Counted from the first letter of the stretch, positions 18,335 to 29,107 are shown. The stretch is DNA of 64,000 bases from Ignavibacteriaceae bacterium (GCA_013388545.1 JACAFB010000047.1:118704-182703); one strand, 5' to 3'. Program-made: numbers and translations. The notes: generated by a model from the sequence alone, not told the origin.

Positions 18335-20155
18335 GCTCTTTTCAACTAACCTGGCATTTTTTCTGTCAAGTTCAGTGAGATATTTTTTCCTGATTCTGAT
18401 ATTCAGAGGAGTGACTTCTACATATTCATCATCGGAAATCCATTCTAATGCCTGCTCAAGAGTTAAAAGTCTCGGAGTATCCAATCGAATTGCTTCTTCG
18501 GCAGTTGATGATCGGAAATTTGTAAGCTGTTTTGTTTTAGTTACGTTCACAGGCATATCATTCTGCCGGGAATTTTCACCAACTACCATTCCCTCGTAAA
18601 CCTTTGTTCCTGCTTCTATAAAAAATTCTGCCCGCTCCTGAAGCTTGTTCATAGCGTATGCTGAAGCAGTTCCTGATTCCATAGCTACAAGCGCACCCCG
18701 CTGACGGGAGGGAATTTCGCCTTTGTATGGTTCATAACAATGAAAATTATGATGAATGATTCCAAGCCCTTTTGTGTCAGTCATAAATTCGGAACGATAC
18801 CCGATCAAACCCCGCGAAGGTATAAAAAATTCAAGTCGGGTGTTATCATTAAATGTAATCATATTCTTCAATTCACCTTTTCTTTTCCCAAGCTTTTCTA
18901 TAACAATACCAGAATAATCGTTGGGAACATCTATTATTACATGTTCAACAGGTTCAGATAAAACATCATCAATTCTTTTCAGAATTACTTCCGGGCGACT
19001 TAACTGAAGTTCATATCCTTCACGTCTCATATTTTCGATTAAGATTGCAAGATGCAGCTCGCCTCTGCCGCTGACCTTAAATACATCCGGCGAATCTGTC
19101 ATTTCTACTTTAAGGCTCAGGTTTGATTTCAGTTCCTTCGAAAGTCTTTCACTTAGGTTGCGGGTAGTAACATACTTCCCATCCTGTCCGGCAAAAGGTG
19201 AATTGTTCACGATAAAATTCATTGTAATTGTCGGTTCATCAATTTCAACAAACGGAAGAGGTTCAGGATTTTCCGGAGAAGCGACGGTCTCACCAATATC
19301 AACATCTTCCAATCCTGCGATAGCACCAATATCACCGGCAGTTAATTCATTTACTTCAATTCTTTTAATATTTTCAAAAGTGTACAACCTGGAGATTTTG
19401 AAATTCAATTTTTCATTACTCCTTGTAATAAGAAAAATGTTTTCACCCGCCTTTAATCTTCCCGAGTGTATTCTGCCAATTCCAATTCTTCCAAGATAAT
19501 CATTGTAATCAATTGCAGAAATCAGCATTCTAAAAGGCTCATCAGGGTTGGCTGCGGGTGCAGGAACGTGTTTAATAATTGTTTCGAACAGAGGAATCAA
19601 AGAGTTACTATCATCATTCAACTGATATCGTGCAATTCCCTGTTTTGCTATTGAATAAACAAACGGGAAATCGAGCTGATTGTCATTTGCACCAAGGGAA
19701 ACAAATAAATCAAATACTTCATTAAGCACTTCATCGGGGCGAGCATCTTTTCTATCAATTTTGTTGATTACAACAATGGGCTTAAGGTTAAGTTCTAAAG
19801 ATTTTTTAAGTACAAACTTAGTTTGAGGTAAAGGTCCCTCCGCCGCGTCCACAAGCAGTAAAACCCCGTCAACCATCTTTAGTGTGCGTTCAACTTCTCC
19901 CCCAAAATCCGAGTGACCCGGTGTATCGATAATATTTATTTTGATACCATTGTAATTGACGCTAAGGTTTTTAGCAAGAATCGTAATTCCTCTTTCTTTC
20001 TCTAAAGCATTTGAATCCATTACTCTCTTCTCTACCTGCTGATTATCACGCCAGACTCCCGTTTGTTTTAACATATAATCAACTAAAGTTGTCTTGCCAT
20101 GATCAACGTGAGCAATAATGGCAATATTTCTTAAATCATTTCGGATGTTTTTCAA
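18314..20155 (-). CDS. typA: GTP-binding elongation factor family protein TypA/BipA
   Basis: A 613-residue translational GTPase. GTP motifs are AHVDHGKTT (G1, residues 15-23), RGITILAKN (G2 region), DTPGHSDFGGE (G3) and NKIDR (G4). They are followed by domain II, the EF-G-like III/V domains and the BipA-specific C-terminus. It binds ribosomes and assists 50S assembly or stress translation. The start is a TTG at 20155; an AGGA lies eight bases upstream and no in-frame ATG fits the family N-terminus (MKNIRNDLRNIAIIAHVDHG). It is convergent with the SET gene and divided from clpS by 52 bp on the same strand. Confidence 0.95.
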   Translation of the reverse strand: MKNIRNDLRNIAIIAHVDHGKTTLVDYMLKQTGVWRDNQQVEKRVMDSNALEKERGITILAKNLSVNYNGIKINIIDTPGHSDFGGEVERTLKMVDGVLLLVDAAEGPLPQTKFVLKKSLELNLKPIVVINKIDRKDARPDEVLNEVFDLFVSLGANDNQLDFPFVYSIAKQGIARYQLNDDSNSLIPLFETIIKHVPAPAANPDEPFRMLISAIDYNDYLGRIGIGRIHSGRLKAGENIFLITRSNEKLNFKISRLYTFENIKRIEVNELTAGDIGAIAGLEDVDIGETVASPENPEPLPFVEIDEPTITMNFIVNNSPFAGQDGKYVTTRNLSERLSKELKSNLSLKVEMTDSPDVFKVSGRGELHLAILIENMRREGYELQLSRPEVILKRIDDVLSEPVEHVIIDVPNDYSGIVIEKLGKRKGELKNMITFNDNTRLEFFIPSRGLIGYRSEFMTDTKGLGIIHHNFHCYEPYKGEIPSRQRGALVAMESGTASAYAMNKLQERAEFFIEAGTKVYEGMVVGENSRQNDMPVNVTKTKQLTNFRSSTAEEAIRLDTPRLLTLEQALEWISDDEYVEVTPLNIRIRKKYLTELDRKNARLVEKSKKTESV

Positions 20156-20207
20156 TTATAAAATCCTGTAATAATTAATAAAAAAAGGCTGGACAGAAAT
20201 TTGAGTA

Positions 20208-20492
20208 TTAAGTAATTATCTGTGTGTGAAGCGCGATTTCTTCAAGAATTGAAGTTACTTTCAGGCATTGATTCAATGAACCGCTGAAGACTACCGCTTT
20301 TCCTTTTACGTGCACTTCAAATGCAAGCAAGCGGGCTTCTTCAAATGTGCAGTTTACTGCTTTTATCAACTGATTGATTACCTCATCAAAGGTATGGATG
20401 TCGTCATTAAAAAGTAAAACCCTGCTCGAAAGATCAACTCCCGAATCAATACTCTCATCAATTTTAATATTTGTATCTGTCTGTAAATTCAC
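20208..20492 (-). CDS. clpS: ATP-dependent Clp protease adaptor ClpS
   Basis: A 94-residue adaptor that delivers N-degron substrates to ClpAP. The conserved core is visible: LLFNDDIHTFDEVI, then EEARLLAFEVHVKGKAVVFSG. Asn-Asp-Asp and the downstream His line the N-end pocket in the family. The start is GTG (20492). No clpA lies nearby. It sits upstream of typA on the same strand and is divergent from etfB, with 132 bp between holding both promoters. Confidence 0.88.
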   Translation of the reverse strand: MNLQTDTNIKIDESIDSGVDLSSRVLLFNDDIHTFDEVINQLIKAVNCTFEEARLLAFEVHVKGKAVVFSGSLNQCLKVTSILEEIALHTQIIT

Positions 20493-20624
20493 GCTTAAAT
20501 TTAGCTAAACTAAAAAAAATGTAAAAGTGAAATAATGGGTTGTTAACTCAAAAAAGTAAGTTTGTTTTTGTAACCCCCTATTTATATATTTTTTTTCAAA
20601 AATAGTTCAATAATTGGAGGCAGC

Positions 20625-21377
20625 ATGAAAATAGCAGTTTGTGTCAGTAATGTTCCTGATACTGCTACAAAGATTAAAATTGGCGCCGATGAAAAATCAA
20701 TTGATCCATCCGGTGTGACATTTATTATCAACCCATACGACGAATACGGAATTGAAGAAGCTCTCAGGATAAAAGAAAAGTCCGCAGCAGATTCGGAGGT
20801 AATAATCGTCACACTCGGCGAAGATTCCAGTAAAGAAACTATTCGTAAAGCACTTGCAATGGGTGCCGATCGAGCAATACTTTTAAAAAGTGAGACACGG
20901 AGAGACTCTGTTAGCGTTGCAAAAGCACTTGCAGATGAAATAAAAAAACTCGGGTGCGATATAGTCTTTTTCGGGAAACAATCAGTTGATTATGACAACT
21001 CGGCAACCGGACAAATTACCGCTGAATTGCTGGGATATAACTGCGTTAGTGTTGTTGTCTCCCTGGCAATTAACGGAAATAAAGTTATTGCTGAGAGAGA
21101 AATTGAAGGCGGAAGAGAAATAGTTGAAACTGAATTACCAGTTGTAATAACAGCTCAAAAAGGATTGAATGAGCCAAGGTATGCTTCATTAAAGGGTATA
21201 ATGGCAGCCAAGAAAAAAGTAATTGAAGAAAAACCGGCATTAGAAAGTGATTCTTCAGTTGAAATACTCAGAGTAAGAAGACCGGCAGATAAAAAAGCCG
21301 GAAGAATTATTGGAACTGACAGTTCTGCAGTTCCGGAACTGGTCAGATTACTCAGAGAAGAAGCAAAAGTAATTTAA
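20625..21377 (+). CDS. etfB: Electron transfer flavoprotein beta subunit
   Basis: A 250-residue EtfB with the adenine-nucleotide-binding fold: AVCVSNVPDTATKI at the N-terminus, the IDPSG...NPYDEYGIEEAL region, and FGKQSVDYDNSATGQITAELLG mid-chain. It binds AMP and, with EtfA, forms the FAD heterodimer that takes electrons from acyl-CoA dehydrogenases or similar enzymes. A strong GGAGG ribosome-binding site lies six bases before the ATG. The etfA gene follows after ten bases. No acyl-CoA dehydrogenase or ETF:quinone oxidoreductase is in the window. Confidence 0.95.
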   Translation: MKIAVCVSNVPDTATKIKIGADEKSIDPSGVTFIINPYDEYGIEEALRIKEKSAADSEVIIVTLGEDSSKETIRKALAMGADRAILLKSETRRDSVSVAKALADEIKKLGCDIVFFGKQSVDYDNSATGQITAELLGYNCVSVVVSLAINGNKVIAEREIEGGREIVETELPVVITAQKGLNEPRYASLKGIMAAKKKVIEEKPALESDSSVEILRVRRPADKKAGRIIGTDSSAVPELVRLLREEAKVI

Positions 21378-21387
21378 AGGGAAAAAC

Positions 21388-22359
21388 ATGAATAAAATTG
21401 TTGTTGTACTCGAACAAAGAGAAGGTAAATTAAAAAGGTCAGCATTTGAAGCTGTTAGTTTTTCGGCTAGCTTAGCCTCAAAAATCGAAGCTGAATGCTC
21501 AACAATTGTTATTGGTTCTGAAGTTCAGAATTTAGATGAAATTGCTAAGTATGGAATTTCTTCTATAACCTTATTTAAAAATGATTCATTGATGAATTAT
21601 TCATCATCTGCTTACACAGACTTAGTTGTTGAATATGTAAAGCAAAATGCAAATAACATTATAATTTTTTCAAATACTGCATTTGGAAAAGATCTTGCTC
21701 CAAGAGTTGCCGCCAGACTTGATGCGGGCTTATTGATGGATTGTATTTCACTAGAAGTCAATGATAACGAATTGGTAGCCTCAAGACCTGTATTTGCCGG
21801 AAAAGCAATTCTTGACGCAAAGCTGAAAAGCGAAATAAAAGTTTTTACAATCAGACCAAATGTATTCAAACCAATATTAATTGAAGACGCTACGGCGGCA
21901 TCAGTTAATGTTCAGAATGTTGAACAACCAAATCTTAAAAGCAAAGTAATTGAAATAAAAAAATCTGAAGCAAAGCTTGATGTAGCTGAAGCCGATATTA
22001 TTGTCTCAGGCGGCAGAGGAATCAAGGGACCCGAAAACTACCATCTGATTGAAGAACTTGCCGAGGCAGTTGGTGGTGCAGTCGGTGCTTCAAGAGCTGT
22101 TGTTGATGCAGGATGGAGACCTCACAGGGAACAGGTTGGCCAAACCGGAAAAACAGTTTCTCCATCACTATATATTGCGTGCGGAATTTCAGGAGCCATT
22201 CAACATTTAGCCGGGATGTCATCGTCTAAGTATATTGTCGCAATCAATAAAGACAAGGATGCACCAATATTTACAGTTGCAGATTATGGAATTGCGGGTG
22301 ACTTATTTGAAGTATTACCAAAGCTTACAGAAGAAATTAAAAAGCTAAAATCACAGTAA
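21388..22359 (+). CDS. etfA: Electron transfer flavoprotein alpha subunit
   Basis: A 323-residue EtfA. The C-terminal FAD domain has the signature SGGRGIKGPENYHLIEELA, then GASRAVVDAGWRPHREQVGQTGK, then YIACGISGAIQHLAGM and NKDKDAPIFTVADYGIAGD. The N-terminal domain has the expected ETF fold. FAD would bind here and the subunit docks on EtfB. It belongs to the etfBA-bifunctional nuclease operon. The ribosome-binding site AAAGGG lies seven bases ahead of the ATG. Confidence 0.96.
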   Translation: MNKIVVVLEQREGKLKRSAFEAVSFSASLASKIEAECSTIVIGSEVQNLDEIAKYGISSITLFKNDSLMNYSSSAYTDLVVEYVKQNANNIIIFSNTAFGKDLAPRVAARLDAGLLMDCISLEVNDNELVASRPVFAGKAILDAKLKSEIKVFTIRPNVFKPILIEDATAASVNVQNVEQPNLKSKVIEIKKSEAKLDVAEADIIVSGGRGIKGPENYHLIEELAEAVGGAVGASRAVVDAGWRPHREQVGQTGKTVSPSLYIACGISGAIQHLAGMSSSKYIVAINKDKDAPIFTVADYGIAGDLFEVLPKLTEEIKKLKSQ

Positions 22360-22370
22360 GGGAGTTGATT

Positions 22371-22958
22371 GTGTATAAGGTTCAGTGTGAAATATTAGGA
22401 ATATCTGCGAGTCCTTCTACCGGCGGAGCTTATGCTATTTTATTAAAAGAAATAGGTGGTAATCGAAGACTGCCAATTATTATAGGTGCTTTTGAAGCAC
22501 AGGCAATTGCCCTGGAAATCGAGAACATTAAGCCACCAAGACCATTAACACACGATTTATTAAAAAACGTAATTGAAAATCTTGGTGGAGTTGTTGTCGA
22601 AATTCAGGTAAGTGAGCTCAGAGAAAATACATTTATTGCGAAGATTATTTTAGAGCTTGCAGGCTTGACAAATGAAATTGATGCAAGACCAAGTGATGCT
22701 ATTGCTCTTGCAGTAAGAACACAAGCTCCAATTTATGTTGCAGATTCTGTAATGGATACTGCTTCTTTTGTTCCATCTGAGGAAAGCGAAAGATTTGAGC
22801 TTCAAAAGGAGACTGAAGAGGAAGAGTCTGTCTCCGGCTCAAAAGAAGCTAAAATTGCTGCACTTCAGACAAAATTGCGGGAAGCACTTGAATCGGAAGA
22901 ATATGAACGTGCAGCTAAACTAAGAGACGAGATTAAAAAACTTACAAGCCAGAATTGA
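22371..22958 (+). CDS. Bifunctional nuclease family protein (DUF151) with C-terminal UVR motif
   Basis: The start chosen is GTG at 22371, six bases after GGGAG; a TTG at 22365 would lie directly on that site. The product is 195 residues. Residues about 1-130 are a DUF151/BFN domain (YKVQCEILGISASPSTGG..., LPIIIGAFEAQAIALEIE, RPLTHDLLKNV, INARPSDAIALAVR-like text). Residues about 158-193 are a UVR-type coiled motif, EALESEEYERAAKLRDEIKK, as in UvrB and UvrC. Its exact substrate is unknown. The 11-bp gap to etfA suggests one transcript. It is convergent with the DUF2851 gene across a single base. Confidence 0.85.
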   Translation: MYKVQCEILGISASPSTGGAYAILLKEIGGNRRLPIIIGAFEAQAIALEIENIKPPRPLTHDLLKNVIENLGGVVVEIQVSELRENTFIAKIILELAGLTNEIDARPSDAIALAVRTQAPIYVADSVMDTASFVPSEESERFELQKETEEEESVSGSKEAKIAALQTKLREALESEEYERAAKLRDEIKKLTSQN

Positions 22959-22959
22959 T

Positions 22960-24441
22960 TTAAGAAAAAACTTTTTTCCCGATTGAACAATCCAGGCAGG
23001 CATCTTTTGAACAATAATTTCTGAAAAGTTCTATCATTCCCTGGTATAAAACGCTCCGGTGATTAGCATCATTTAAAGAAAGAATTTCGTTTACTTCATC
23101 CACCAGTGTGTTTTCACTTTTTTGAGTGTAATTAATAAAAATTGAATATACTCTCTCTGCCTCAGTTTTTTTGTTGAAGATCTGGAAGTATACGTAAATT
23201 ACGGGAAGCATCACATTGATCAATATTTCATCAGCCCTCGATAGTCCAAGCAAATATTTTATCTCTATATTCGCATTCTTTTCAAAAGTGTAATGAGTAC
23301 TCCAGAATCCCTCTCCTTTAACAATCAAATTGTTTCTAAGCACAGAGATATGTTTTTTCTGATCGTCATTCGCTTCGATAGAAGTAATAATTTTATGAAG
23401 TATATTTTGGTGAACCAGCCTGTAAATCAAACGTGCTGCAGCAGCTATTCTGATCGTTGGAAAATTCTGAGGTCTTAACTTAAAAAAATGCCAGTCCTCT
23501 TTATTGATTATCCTCCCGTCATAAAATTGCTTTAAGGATGCCCATATCTCGGTGATCTTTTTCAAATAAGCCGATGTACTTTCATCCGGTAGTTGATAAA
23601 TATCAGGGAGCAGACCGCTAACATTTAAAAGAATTGATTCTGCAGCAAGAACAGGATCAGGATGATGATTAATATGCCTGTAGAAATTAATGTCAATACT
23701 TTTTGCAAGTTTAAGCATAACGTCTTTGTTTTTCGAGTATCCAAGCGCTTCAAACATCATTTCATAAACAAGCTGCTGCCAAATAATTTGCTCTTTAAAG
23801 TCTTCGGCAGTGAATTTTTTATTTATAAAATTTTCATCAAGATCATACCTGACAACCGGCTCTTTAATATTAAGCTGCCTGAGATATACTATTTCTTTAA
23901 GCCTTTCATAAACACGTGTGCATTTGTGTTTAAATCTCTCAACACCAAGATGGAAGAGCACATCAATTTTTTCCTGCTCGCTCATTAATTCATTTATTTC
24001 AAGACAGGGCATTTTGTTTATTCTCTTTTTCCTGTCGCTATCTATTGCGCTTTGAATATTTTTACGAATATTTCCATCTATAAACTCATCAAGTGAAACC
24101 GATTGTATTCTTCTTCCATCCTGACTATAAACGTAATGATGACGATTATCGGGTGTTAAAACTGCATGAAAAATTACTTTGTTGTACCGCTTATTAAGAT
24201 TATGCCCGTGAGCTTTCCAATCTGAATGACTGGAGTCTATCTCAACATCGCCAAAATATGTTAGTGAGCCTATTTTAATTCGAGCATTTTTAAAGTCCGG
24301 TCCACCAAGATCCTTATTCTCCTCTCCGGCGTCAATAACTTTTATTAATTGTCCGTCATAAGTGGTAAGAGTTTTTATAAATTTCTGCGACTTCCAGATT
24401 TCGCATAAAAACTTTTCGAGCGGTTTTGATTTTGATTTCAT
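22960..24441 (-). CDS. DUF2851 family protein
   Basis: A 493-residue cytosolic protein of unknown function found in Bacteroidetes and Chlorobi. The N-terminal signature GGPDFKNARIKIG...GDVEIDSSHSDWKAHGH...YNKVIFHAVLTPDN is characteristic. The C-terminus has four Cys (YCSKDACLDCSIG) that look like a metal or cluster site. It is the last gene before 310 bp without a clear gene on this strand. No function is known to me. Confidence 0.85.
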   Translation of the reverse strand: MKSKSKPLEKFLCEIWKSQKFIKTLTTYDGQLIKVIDAGEENKDLGGPDFKNARIKIGSLTYFGDVEIDSSHSDWKAHGHNLNKRYNKVIFHAVLTPDNRHHYVYSQDGRRIQSVSLDEFIDGNIRKNIQSAIDSDRKKRINKMPCLEINELMSEQEKIDVLFHLGVERFKHKCTRVYERLKEIVYLRQLNIKEPVVRYDLDENFINKKFTAEDFKEQIIWQQLVYEMMFEALGYSKNKDVMLKLAKSIDINFYRHINHHPDPVLAAESILLNVSGLLPDIYQLPDESTSAYLKKITEIWASLKQFYDGRIINKEDWHFFKLRPQNFPTIRIAAAARLIYRLVHQNILHKIITSIEANDDQKKHISVLRNNLIVKGEGFWSTHYTFEKNANIEIKYLLGLSRADEILINVMLPVIYVYFQIFNKKTEAERVYSIFINYTQKSENTLVDEVNEILSLNDANHRSVLYQGMIELFRNYCSKDACLDCSIGKKVFS

Positions 24442-24751
24442 TTTTCCACCCGCTTGAATTTAAATGCCCAGGATGAATAAACAACAGGAATAAAGTATCT
24501 AAAAAAACAGGTTGATTCCTGATAAGAATTGTTTTTCCTGATTCGGGTTGGGAAAGAAATTTTGATGCATCCTGATTTGCCTGACCGTAATATTCTCTCG
24601 ATTACGGAGAGAACTTTAGAAGAATTAATCGATTCTGAAATCCTGCTTTGCGGCAGCATTTTCTTTCCTGCTTAATGGAAGTTTCAAAAATGACAATAAA
24701 ACTTACAAATAAAGAGGTAAAATGCAAACAATGTTGAGGAATTCTTTTTAA
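24442..24751. other. 310-bp interval without a supported gene
   Basis: Between the DUF2851 start and the pyrF stop. A minus-strand frame of 73 codons overlaps the DUF2851 start and looks non-coding. A plus-strand frame of about 33 codons from an ATG near 24562 ends TGCGGCAGCATTTTCTTTCC-TGCT then TAA; its residue mix looks protein-like but is too short to judge. I see no tRNA, repeat or terminator. It probably holds the DUF2851 promoter. Confidence 0.5.
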
Positions 24752-25558
24752 TTATGCAGGATTATTGATTTGTTCATTAAGACTGAGCATTTCACTCAAA
24801 GCAGCTTCAGCAAAATCTTCACCGTTTGATTTATAAAGCACCGAGCGGCTTACATTTATTATAAAATCGTTATGATTGACCTGATTCATCAATTTGACAA
24901 TTTCATTTAAGCTTCCCCCCTGAGCTCCTACGCCCGGTATTAAAAGAGGTAATGAAGCTAAATCAGTCATAGAATTTTTAAGTTCAGAAAAGTTGGTAGC
25001 TCCAAATACGATTCCACAGTTTTTATTTTTATTCCATTCTTTTACTTTGTTTATAACTTTCTGATATAAAAATTCTCCATCTTTAAGAGTTAATTTCTCA
25101 AAATCCTTTGAACCTGGATTTGAAGTAAGAGCTAATACAAAACTCAGCTTATCATTGTAATTTAAAAATGGGCTGATTGAATCTTCTCCCATATAAGGAT
25201 TAACAGTCACAGAGTCAAACTTTAAATAATCAAAAACAGATTTCGCATACATCTGTGAAGTATTACCAATGTCACCTCTTTTAGCATCTGCTATTGTGAA
25301 AACATTTTCCGGAATTATCCGAACGGTTTTTTCAAGTGTTAAAAAACCCTGCTGACCCAATGCCTCATAAAATGCAAAATTTAATTTAAATGCTGCTACG
25401 AACGGTGATAATTTTTCTATGATAATTTTATTAAACTCAAAAACAGGGTCATCAGAATGTTTGAGGAATTCAGGTATTTTATTGAAATCAGTATCAAGCC
25501 CGACACAAACATGTCTGCCTGAATTAATGTTGTAATAAAATTTTTCTATCGACTTCAT
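24752..25558 (-). CDS. pyrF: Orotidine 5'-phosphate decarboxylase (type 2)
   Basis: A 268-residue enzyme that makes UMP from OMP. It belongs to the long type 2 group: FKLNFAFYEALGQQGF, the catalytic DAKRGDIGNTS (Asp-Lys-X-X-Asp pattern), VNPYMGEDSISPFL and PGVGAQGG near the C-terminus, which binds phosphate. It ends a minus-strand run whose far end begins with pyrG, so pyrimidine genes lie at both ends of that run. The 24-bp gap to rodA suggests one transcript. Confidence 0.95.
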   Translation of the reverse strand: MKSIEKFYYNINSGRHVCVGLDTDFNKIPEFLKHSDDPVFEFNKIIIEKLSPFVAAFKLNFAFYEALGQQGFLTLEKTVRIIPENVFTIADAKRGDIGNTSQMYAKSVFDYLKFDSVTVNPYMGEDSISPFLNYNDKLSFVLALTSNPGSKDFEKLTLKDGEFLYQKVINKVKEWNKNKNCGIVFGATNFSELKNSMTDLASLPLLIPGVGAQGGSLNEIVKLMNQVNHNDFIINVSRSVLYKSNGEDFAEAALSEMLSLNEQINNPA

Positions 25559-25582
25559 TGTAATAAGTTTATAAAAAGCAGA

Positions 25583-26812
25583 TCAAGTATAATTTTTGCG
25601 GGTTCGGTAAACATTTGCAACAATTCCAAGCATTATCATGTTCGCAAGCAAAGAACTTCCTCCATAGCTAACAAACGGCAGGGGGATTCCAACAACGGGC
25701 ATTATACCAACAACCATTCCTACGTTAATAAGGAAATGGAAAAAATAAATTGAAAATATTCCGGTAAGTGTAAGACTTAAAAATTCATCTTTTGCAGAAG
25801 TAATCAATCTTAATATTCTCACAAAAAGAATCAGGAACAGGGAAAGCACAACAATACCGCCGATAAATCCAAATTCTTCACCAATAACACAAAAAATAAA
25901 ATCCGTCCACTGCTCCGGAATAAACTGAAGTTGAGTTTGATTGCCATTTAAAAAACCTTTACCCCAGATTCCGCCCGATCCAACAGCAACCTGCGCCTGA
26001 ATTGCATTATAACCCGCTCCAAGCGGATCGGCAGAAGGATCAATGAAGGAGTGAATTCTTTTTTGCTGATGAGGACTCAATGCCTTAAACACATAGTCTG
26101 TAAAAAATCCTGCAGCAAGATTTAGAGCAAATATGGATCCGGAGAAAAAGATATCCTTTCTGAAAAAGATAAGAGCAGCTGCAACTATGATTAAAGAACC
26201 AATGAAGTAGTACATACCAAATAAAGATGATACAGCAACAATTCCGGGAGAAAGGACAACAAATAAACCAAAAAGACTGATTCCTTTCCAAAAGATCATT
26301 GTTAGTATGAAACCTAAAAAAATAAAAGACGTTCCGGTATCTGGTTCAAGCAATATTAGTGCGACAGGAATCAAACCAATGGCAAGAGCAAATAGGATGT
26401 CGCGGAAATTATCAATGTCAGTGTTTTTTCTGCTTAGAAATGAGGCAAGTGCCAGAACAGTTCCAATTTTTGCAAACTCTGAAGGTTGAAAGCCCATCAT
26501 ACCAAGATCCAGCCAGCTTTTTGCACCTGATACTCTTCTTCCGATTAGAAGAACGGCTGTTAATAATAAAAGCGATAGCAAGTATGAAGGAATAGTTACC
26601 AATCTGAAAGTATTGGTTGGAACAGAATAGGCAATAAAAAAAACAATTATCGATCCGATTCCCCAAAACAATTGTTTTGTAAAATTACCGGATGCATTAA
26701 GGTTATTTATAGTAGCGCTATAAATTGCGGCAAGCCCGAAAATGGTTAATAAAATAGCAGGGAGAAAAAGTCCCAGATCAAATCTGTCGTTAAGTTTATA
26801 ATCAATTCTCAA
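25583..26812 (-). CDS. rodA: Rod shape-determining peptidoglycan glycosyltransferase RodA
   Basis: A ~409-residue polytopic SEDS-family protein that polymerises lipid II during elongation with PBP2. Family text includes [40 protein letters not shown]-like text, and the C-terminal [14 protein letters not shown]. The frame extends to 26839, but all candidate starts are non-ATG; TTG at 26812 ([12 protein letters not shown]) is the best guess, overlapping the mrdA end by 11 bp. The pair mrdA-rodA is the usual partner order. Confidence 0.93.
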   Translation of the reverse strand: MRIDYKLNDRFDLGLFLPAILLTIFGLAAIYSATINNLNASGNFTKQLFWGIGSIIVFFIAYSVPTNTFRLVTIPSYLLSLLLLTAVLLIGRRVSGAKSWLDLGMMGFQPSEFAKIGTVLALASFLSRKNTDIDNFRDILFALAIGLIPVALILLEPDTGTSFIFLGFILTMIFWKGISLFGLFVVLSPGIVAVSSLFGMYYFIGSLIIVAAALIFFRKDIFFSGSIFALNLAAGFFTDYVFKALSPHQQKRIHSFIDPSADPLGAGYNAIQAQVAVGSGGIWGKGFLNGNQTQLQFIPEQWTDFIFCVIGEEFGFIGGIVVLSLFLILFVRILRLITSAKDEFLSLTLTGIFSIYFFHFLINVGMVVGIMPVVGIPLPFVSYGGSSLLANMIMLGIVANVYRTRKNYT

Positions 26813-28622
26813 GGCTAGCACCAATAAACTGGTTTTCAATTAGTGGTTTAGTTTCCTCCCGAGGACTTGTGATATTGTTTTTCATTAAATAAGCTTCGAT
26901 TAATTTTTTTGCAATAGGTGCTGCATGCGTTCCGCCAAATCCAACATTTTCAACGACAATAGCAATGGCAATTCGGGGATTTTCATAAGGGGCAAATCCA
27001 ATAAAGAAAGCGTGATCTTTTCCGTGAGGATTTTGTGCAGTTCCGGTTTTACCGGCAATTTTAATTTCATTCATCCTGATATGAGTTGCAGTTCCTGATC
27101 CATTAACAACTAAAAACATCCCTTCCTTTACTATGTCAAAAACCTCTTTCTTAACTCCTGTATTGATTTCTTTAAACTTAAATGGCACCAGTTCTTTTGT
27201 CATATCATCTCTATAGCCTTTTACAACATGAGGGACGAAAGACTTTCCGTTATTCGCAATTAAAGCAACATATTGAGCTAATTGTAACGGAGTAACACTA
27301 ACCTCACCCTGACCAATGCCCAGGCTTGCCATAATGCTTTTAGGCCAGTTTGGTCCATATATCTTCTCATAAAAAGCAGTGTTGGGGATAAAGCCGGCAG
27401 ATTCTTCTCCAATATCTATTCCTGTTTTTGTTCCAAATCCAAATTTCTTTCCGTACTCATACCATTTTTCAAGACCAATTTCATAAATAAGTTTATAAAA
27501 GAAGGTGTTACAAGATTTCTCGATTGCGTGTACTACATTAACAGCTCCGTGTGAACCGTGACATTTGAAAAATCTTCCGAAGGTAAATCCCCCACCGCAA
27601 TAAAATGTGGTTGAAGTTGTGATCACTCCAAGATCCAAAGCTGCAATTGCAGCAAGCATTTTGTAAGTAGATCCGGGTGGTTTAAGTGACATAGTTGCCC
27701 TGTTAAACATCGGCTTATCAGGATCAGAATATAATTTATTCAAATAGTCGCGCGTTGTTACATAAGAAAACTGGTTCAGATCGAAATCGGGTGAGCTTAC
27801 AAGAGCAATTATTTCACCGGTCGAAGGTTCAATTGCAACAACTGCTCCCCTTCTGCCTTTCATTTCTTCTTCAGCAATTCGTTGAACGTCAGCGTCTATA
27901 CCAAGAACGAGATCTTCGCCTTTGATTGACTGGGTGTCCATTTCACCATCTTTAAACTTATCAAATTCACGACCTCTGGAATCAACAAGGACATAGTTAA
28001 ATCCTTTTTTACCCCGTAAAACCTTCTCATATTTTTTTTCAATACCGCTATGCCCGACATAGTCGCCTGGGGTATAATAATCTTTTTCTTCCTGAAGTTG
28101 TTTGGCAGAAATTTCTTTAGTATAACCAAAAACATGAGCCCCGACAATCCCGCTTGGATAGCCTCTTTGCATTTCGACGACATAGTCAACACCTTTAAGG
28201 TTTTCGGAATGTTCCTCCAACCAGGAAACGGTGTTGAAATCTATCCCTCGTCTTATTCTAACAGGTATATACTTAGAATATAGTCGATTGTTATACAAAA
28301 TTTTGCCGATATATCCTCTATCTGCACCAATTACTGTTTCAATAATTTCATTCAGGCTTGTGTCGTATTCAGCCGGGGTAATTCTGAGTGTATATGCTGG
28401 AATATTGCTGACAATAACATTAAAATTTCTGTCCAGGAAAACACCGCGCAGCGGGGTTTGTTCGATTGGCTTAATACTATTATCAGCTGATTTGGTATCA
28501 TAAGCTTTTTGCTGAACGATTTGCATTTGAAATAATCTAAATGCAAGCAGAGCAAAGCTTGTGAATAAAACAAAGTAAATAATAGATTTTCTTTGGAATG
28601 AACCAAAACCAACTGCTCTCAA
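26802..28622 (-). CDS. mrdA: Penicillin-binding protein 2 (elongasome transpeptidase)
   Basis: A 606-residue class B PBP with an N-terminal membrane anchor (about 10-30) and a non-catalytic dimerisation domain. The transpeptidase motifs are PPGSTYKML (SxxK), SCNTFF (SxN) and KTGTAQ (KTG). It cross-links peptidoglycan during lateral wall growth with RodA and MreBCD. The start is a TTG at 28622, six bases after AGGAGAA, and it overlaps the mreD stop by four bases. The strong ribosome-binding site supports this start. Confidence 0.95.
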   Translation of the reverse strand: MRAVGFGSFQRKSIIYFVLFTSFALLAFRLFQMQIVQQKAYDTKSADNSIKPIEQTPLRGVFLDRNFNVIVSNIPAYTLRITPAEYDTSLNEIIETVIGADRGYIGKILYNNRLYSKYIPVRIRRGIDFNTVSWLEEHSENLKGVDYVVEMQRGYPSGIVGAHVFGYTKEISAKQLQEEKDYYTPGDYVGHSGIEKKYEKVLRGKKGFNYVLVDSRGREFDKFKDGEMDTQSIKGEDLVLGIDADVQRIAEEEMKGRRGAVVAIEPSTGEIIALVSSPDFDLNQFSYVTTRDYLNKLYSDPDKPMFNRATMSLKPPGSTYKMLAAIAALDLGVITTSTTFYCGGGFTFGRFFKCHGSHGAVNVVHAIEKSCNTFFYKLIYEIGLEKWYEYGKKFGFGTKTGIDIGEESAGFIPNTAFYEKIYGPNWPKSIMASLGIGQGEVSVTPLQLAQYVALIANNGKSFVPHVVKGYRDDMTKELVPFKFKEINTGVKKEVFDIVKEGMFLVVNGSGTATHIRMNEIKIAGKTGTAQNPHGKDHAFFIGFAPYENPRIAIAIVVENVGFGGTHAAPIAKKLIEAYLMKNNITSPREETKPLIENQFIGASLEN

Positions 28623-29107
28623 AATCTTCTCCTTAATATGAAGAAAACCAAAATCAACAAACTAATCACGGACGTGTAAATTCCTGATACAATTCCATTT
28701 TCAAAAAATAAACTAAAAATATTAGTTGTTAAATCAGCACTGGATAAAAACGAAAAAATCATTGAGTCAATTACTGCACATATTAAAACAATTACCGAAA
28801 ACATATAGCTTCTGAGATAAAAATCACGTTTATTTTCATTTGAAAAGTAACCGGCAACAAAACCCGAAAGAGTTTTTGCAAGCATTGCACTTCCTAAAAG
28901 GCTCCCTGTTATCAGATCAAAAAGTAATCCATAAACAAACCCCTGAACAGTGCCAAAAATCTGGCCGTTATTTATTGTAAAGTAAACCAGAAGAATCAAA
29001 ATAAGATCAGGAATAATTCCCTGAATAGCAATTAAAGGGATAATTGTTGTTTGTAAAATCAACACAGGGAAAAAAACAAGAACCGGAATGAAGTAATTAA
29101 ATTTCAT
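28619..29107 (-). CDS. mreD: Rod shape-determining protein MreD
   Basis: A 162-residue protein with about five hydrophobic segments, fitting the MreD inner-membrane protein. Identity is mostly from its place between mreC and mrdA and from the pattern FNYFIPVLVFFPVLILQT then PDLILILLVYFTINNGQ. It helps hold the elongasome at the membrane. It begins one base after the mreC stop and overlaps mrdA by four bases. Confidence 0.85.
   Translation of the reverse strand: MKFNYFIPVLVFFPVLILQTTIIPLIAIQGIIPDLILILLVYFTINNGQIFGTVQGFVYGLLFDLITGSLLGSAMLAKTLSGFVAGYFSNENKRDFYLRSYMFSVIVLICAVIDSMIFSFLSSADLTTNIFSLFFENGIVSGIYTSVISLLILVFFILRRRF

Noticed and set aside
24438-24659. 73-codon minus-strand frame upstream of DUF2851
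   Set aside because: Composition does not look coding and it overlaps the DUF2851 start.
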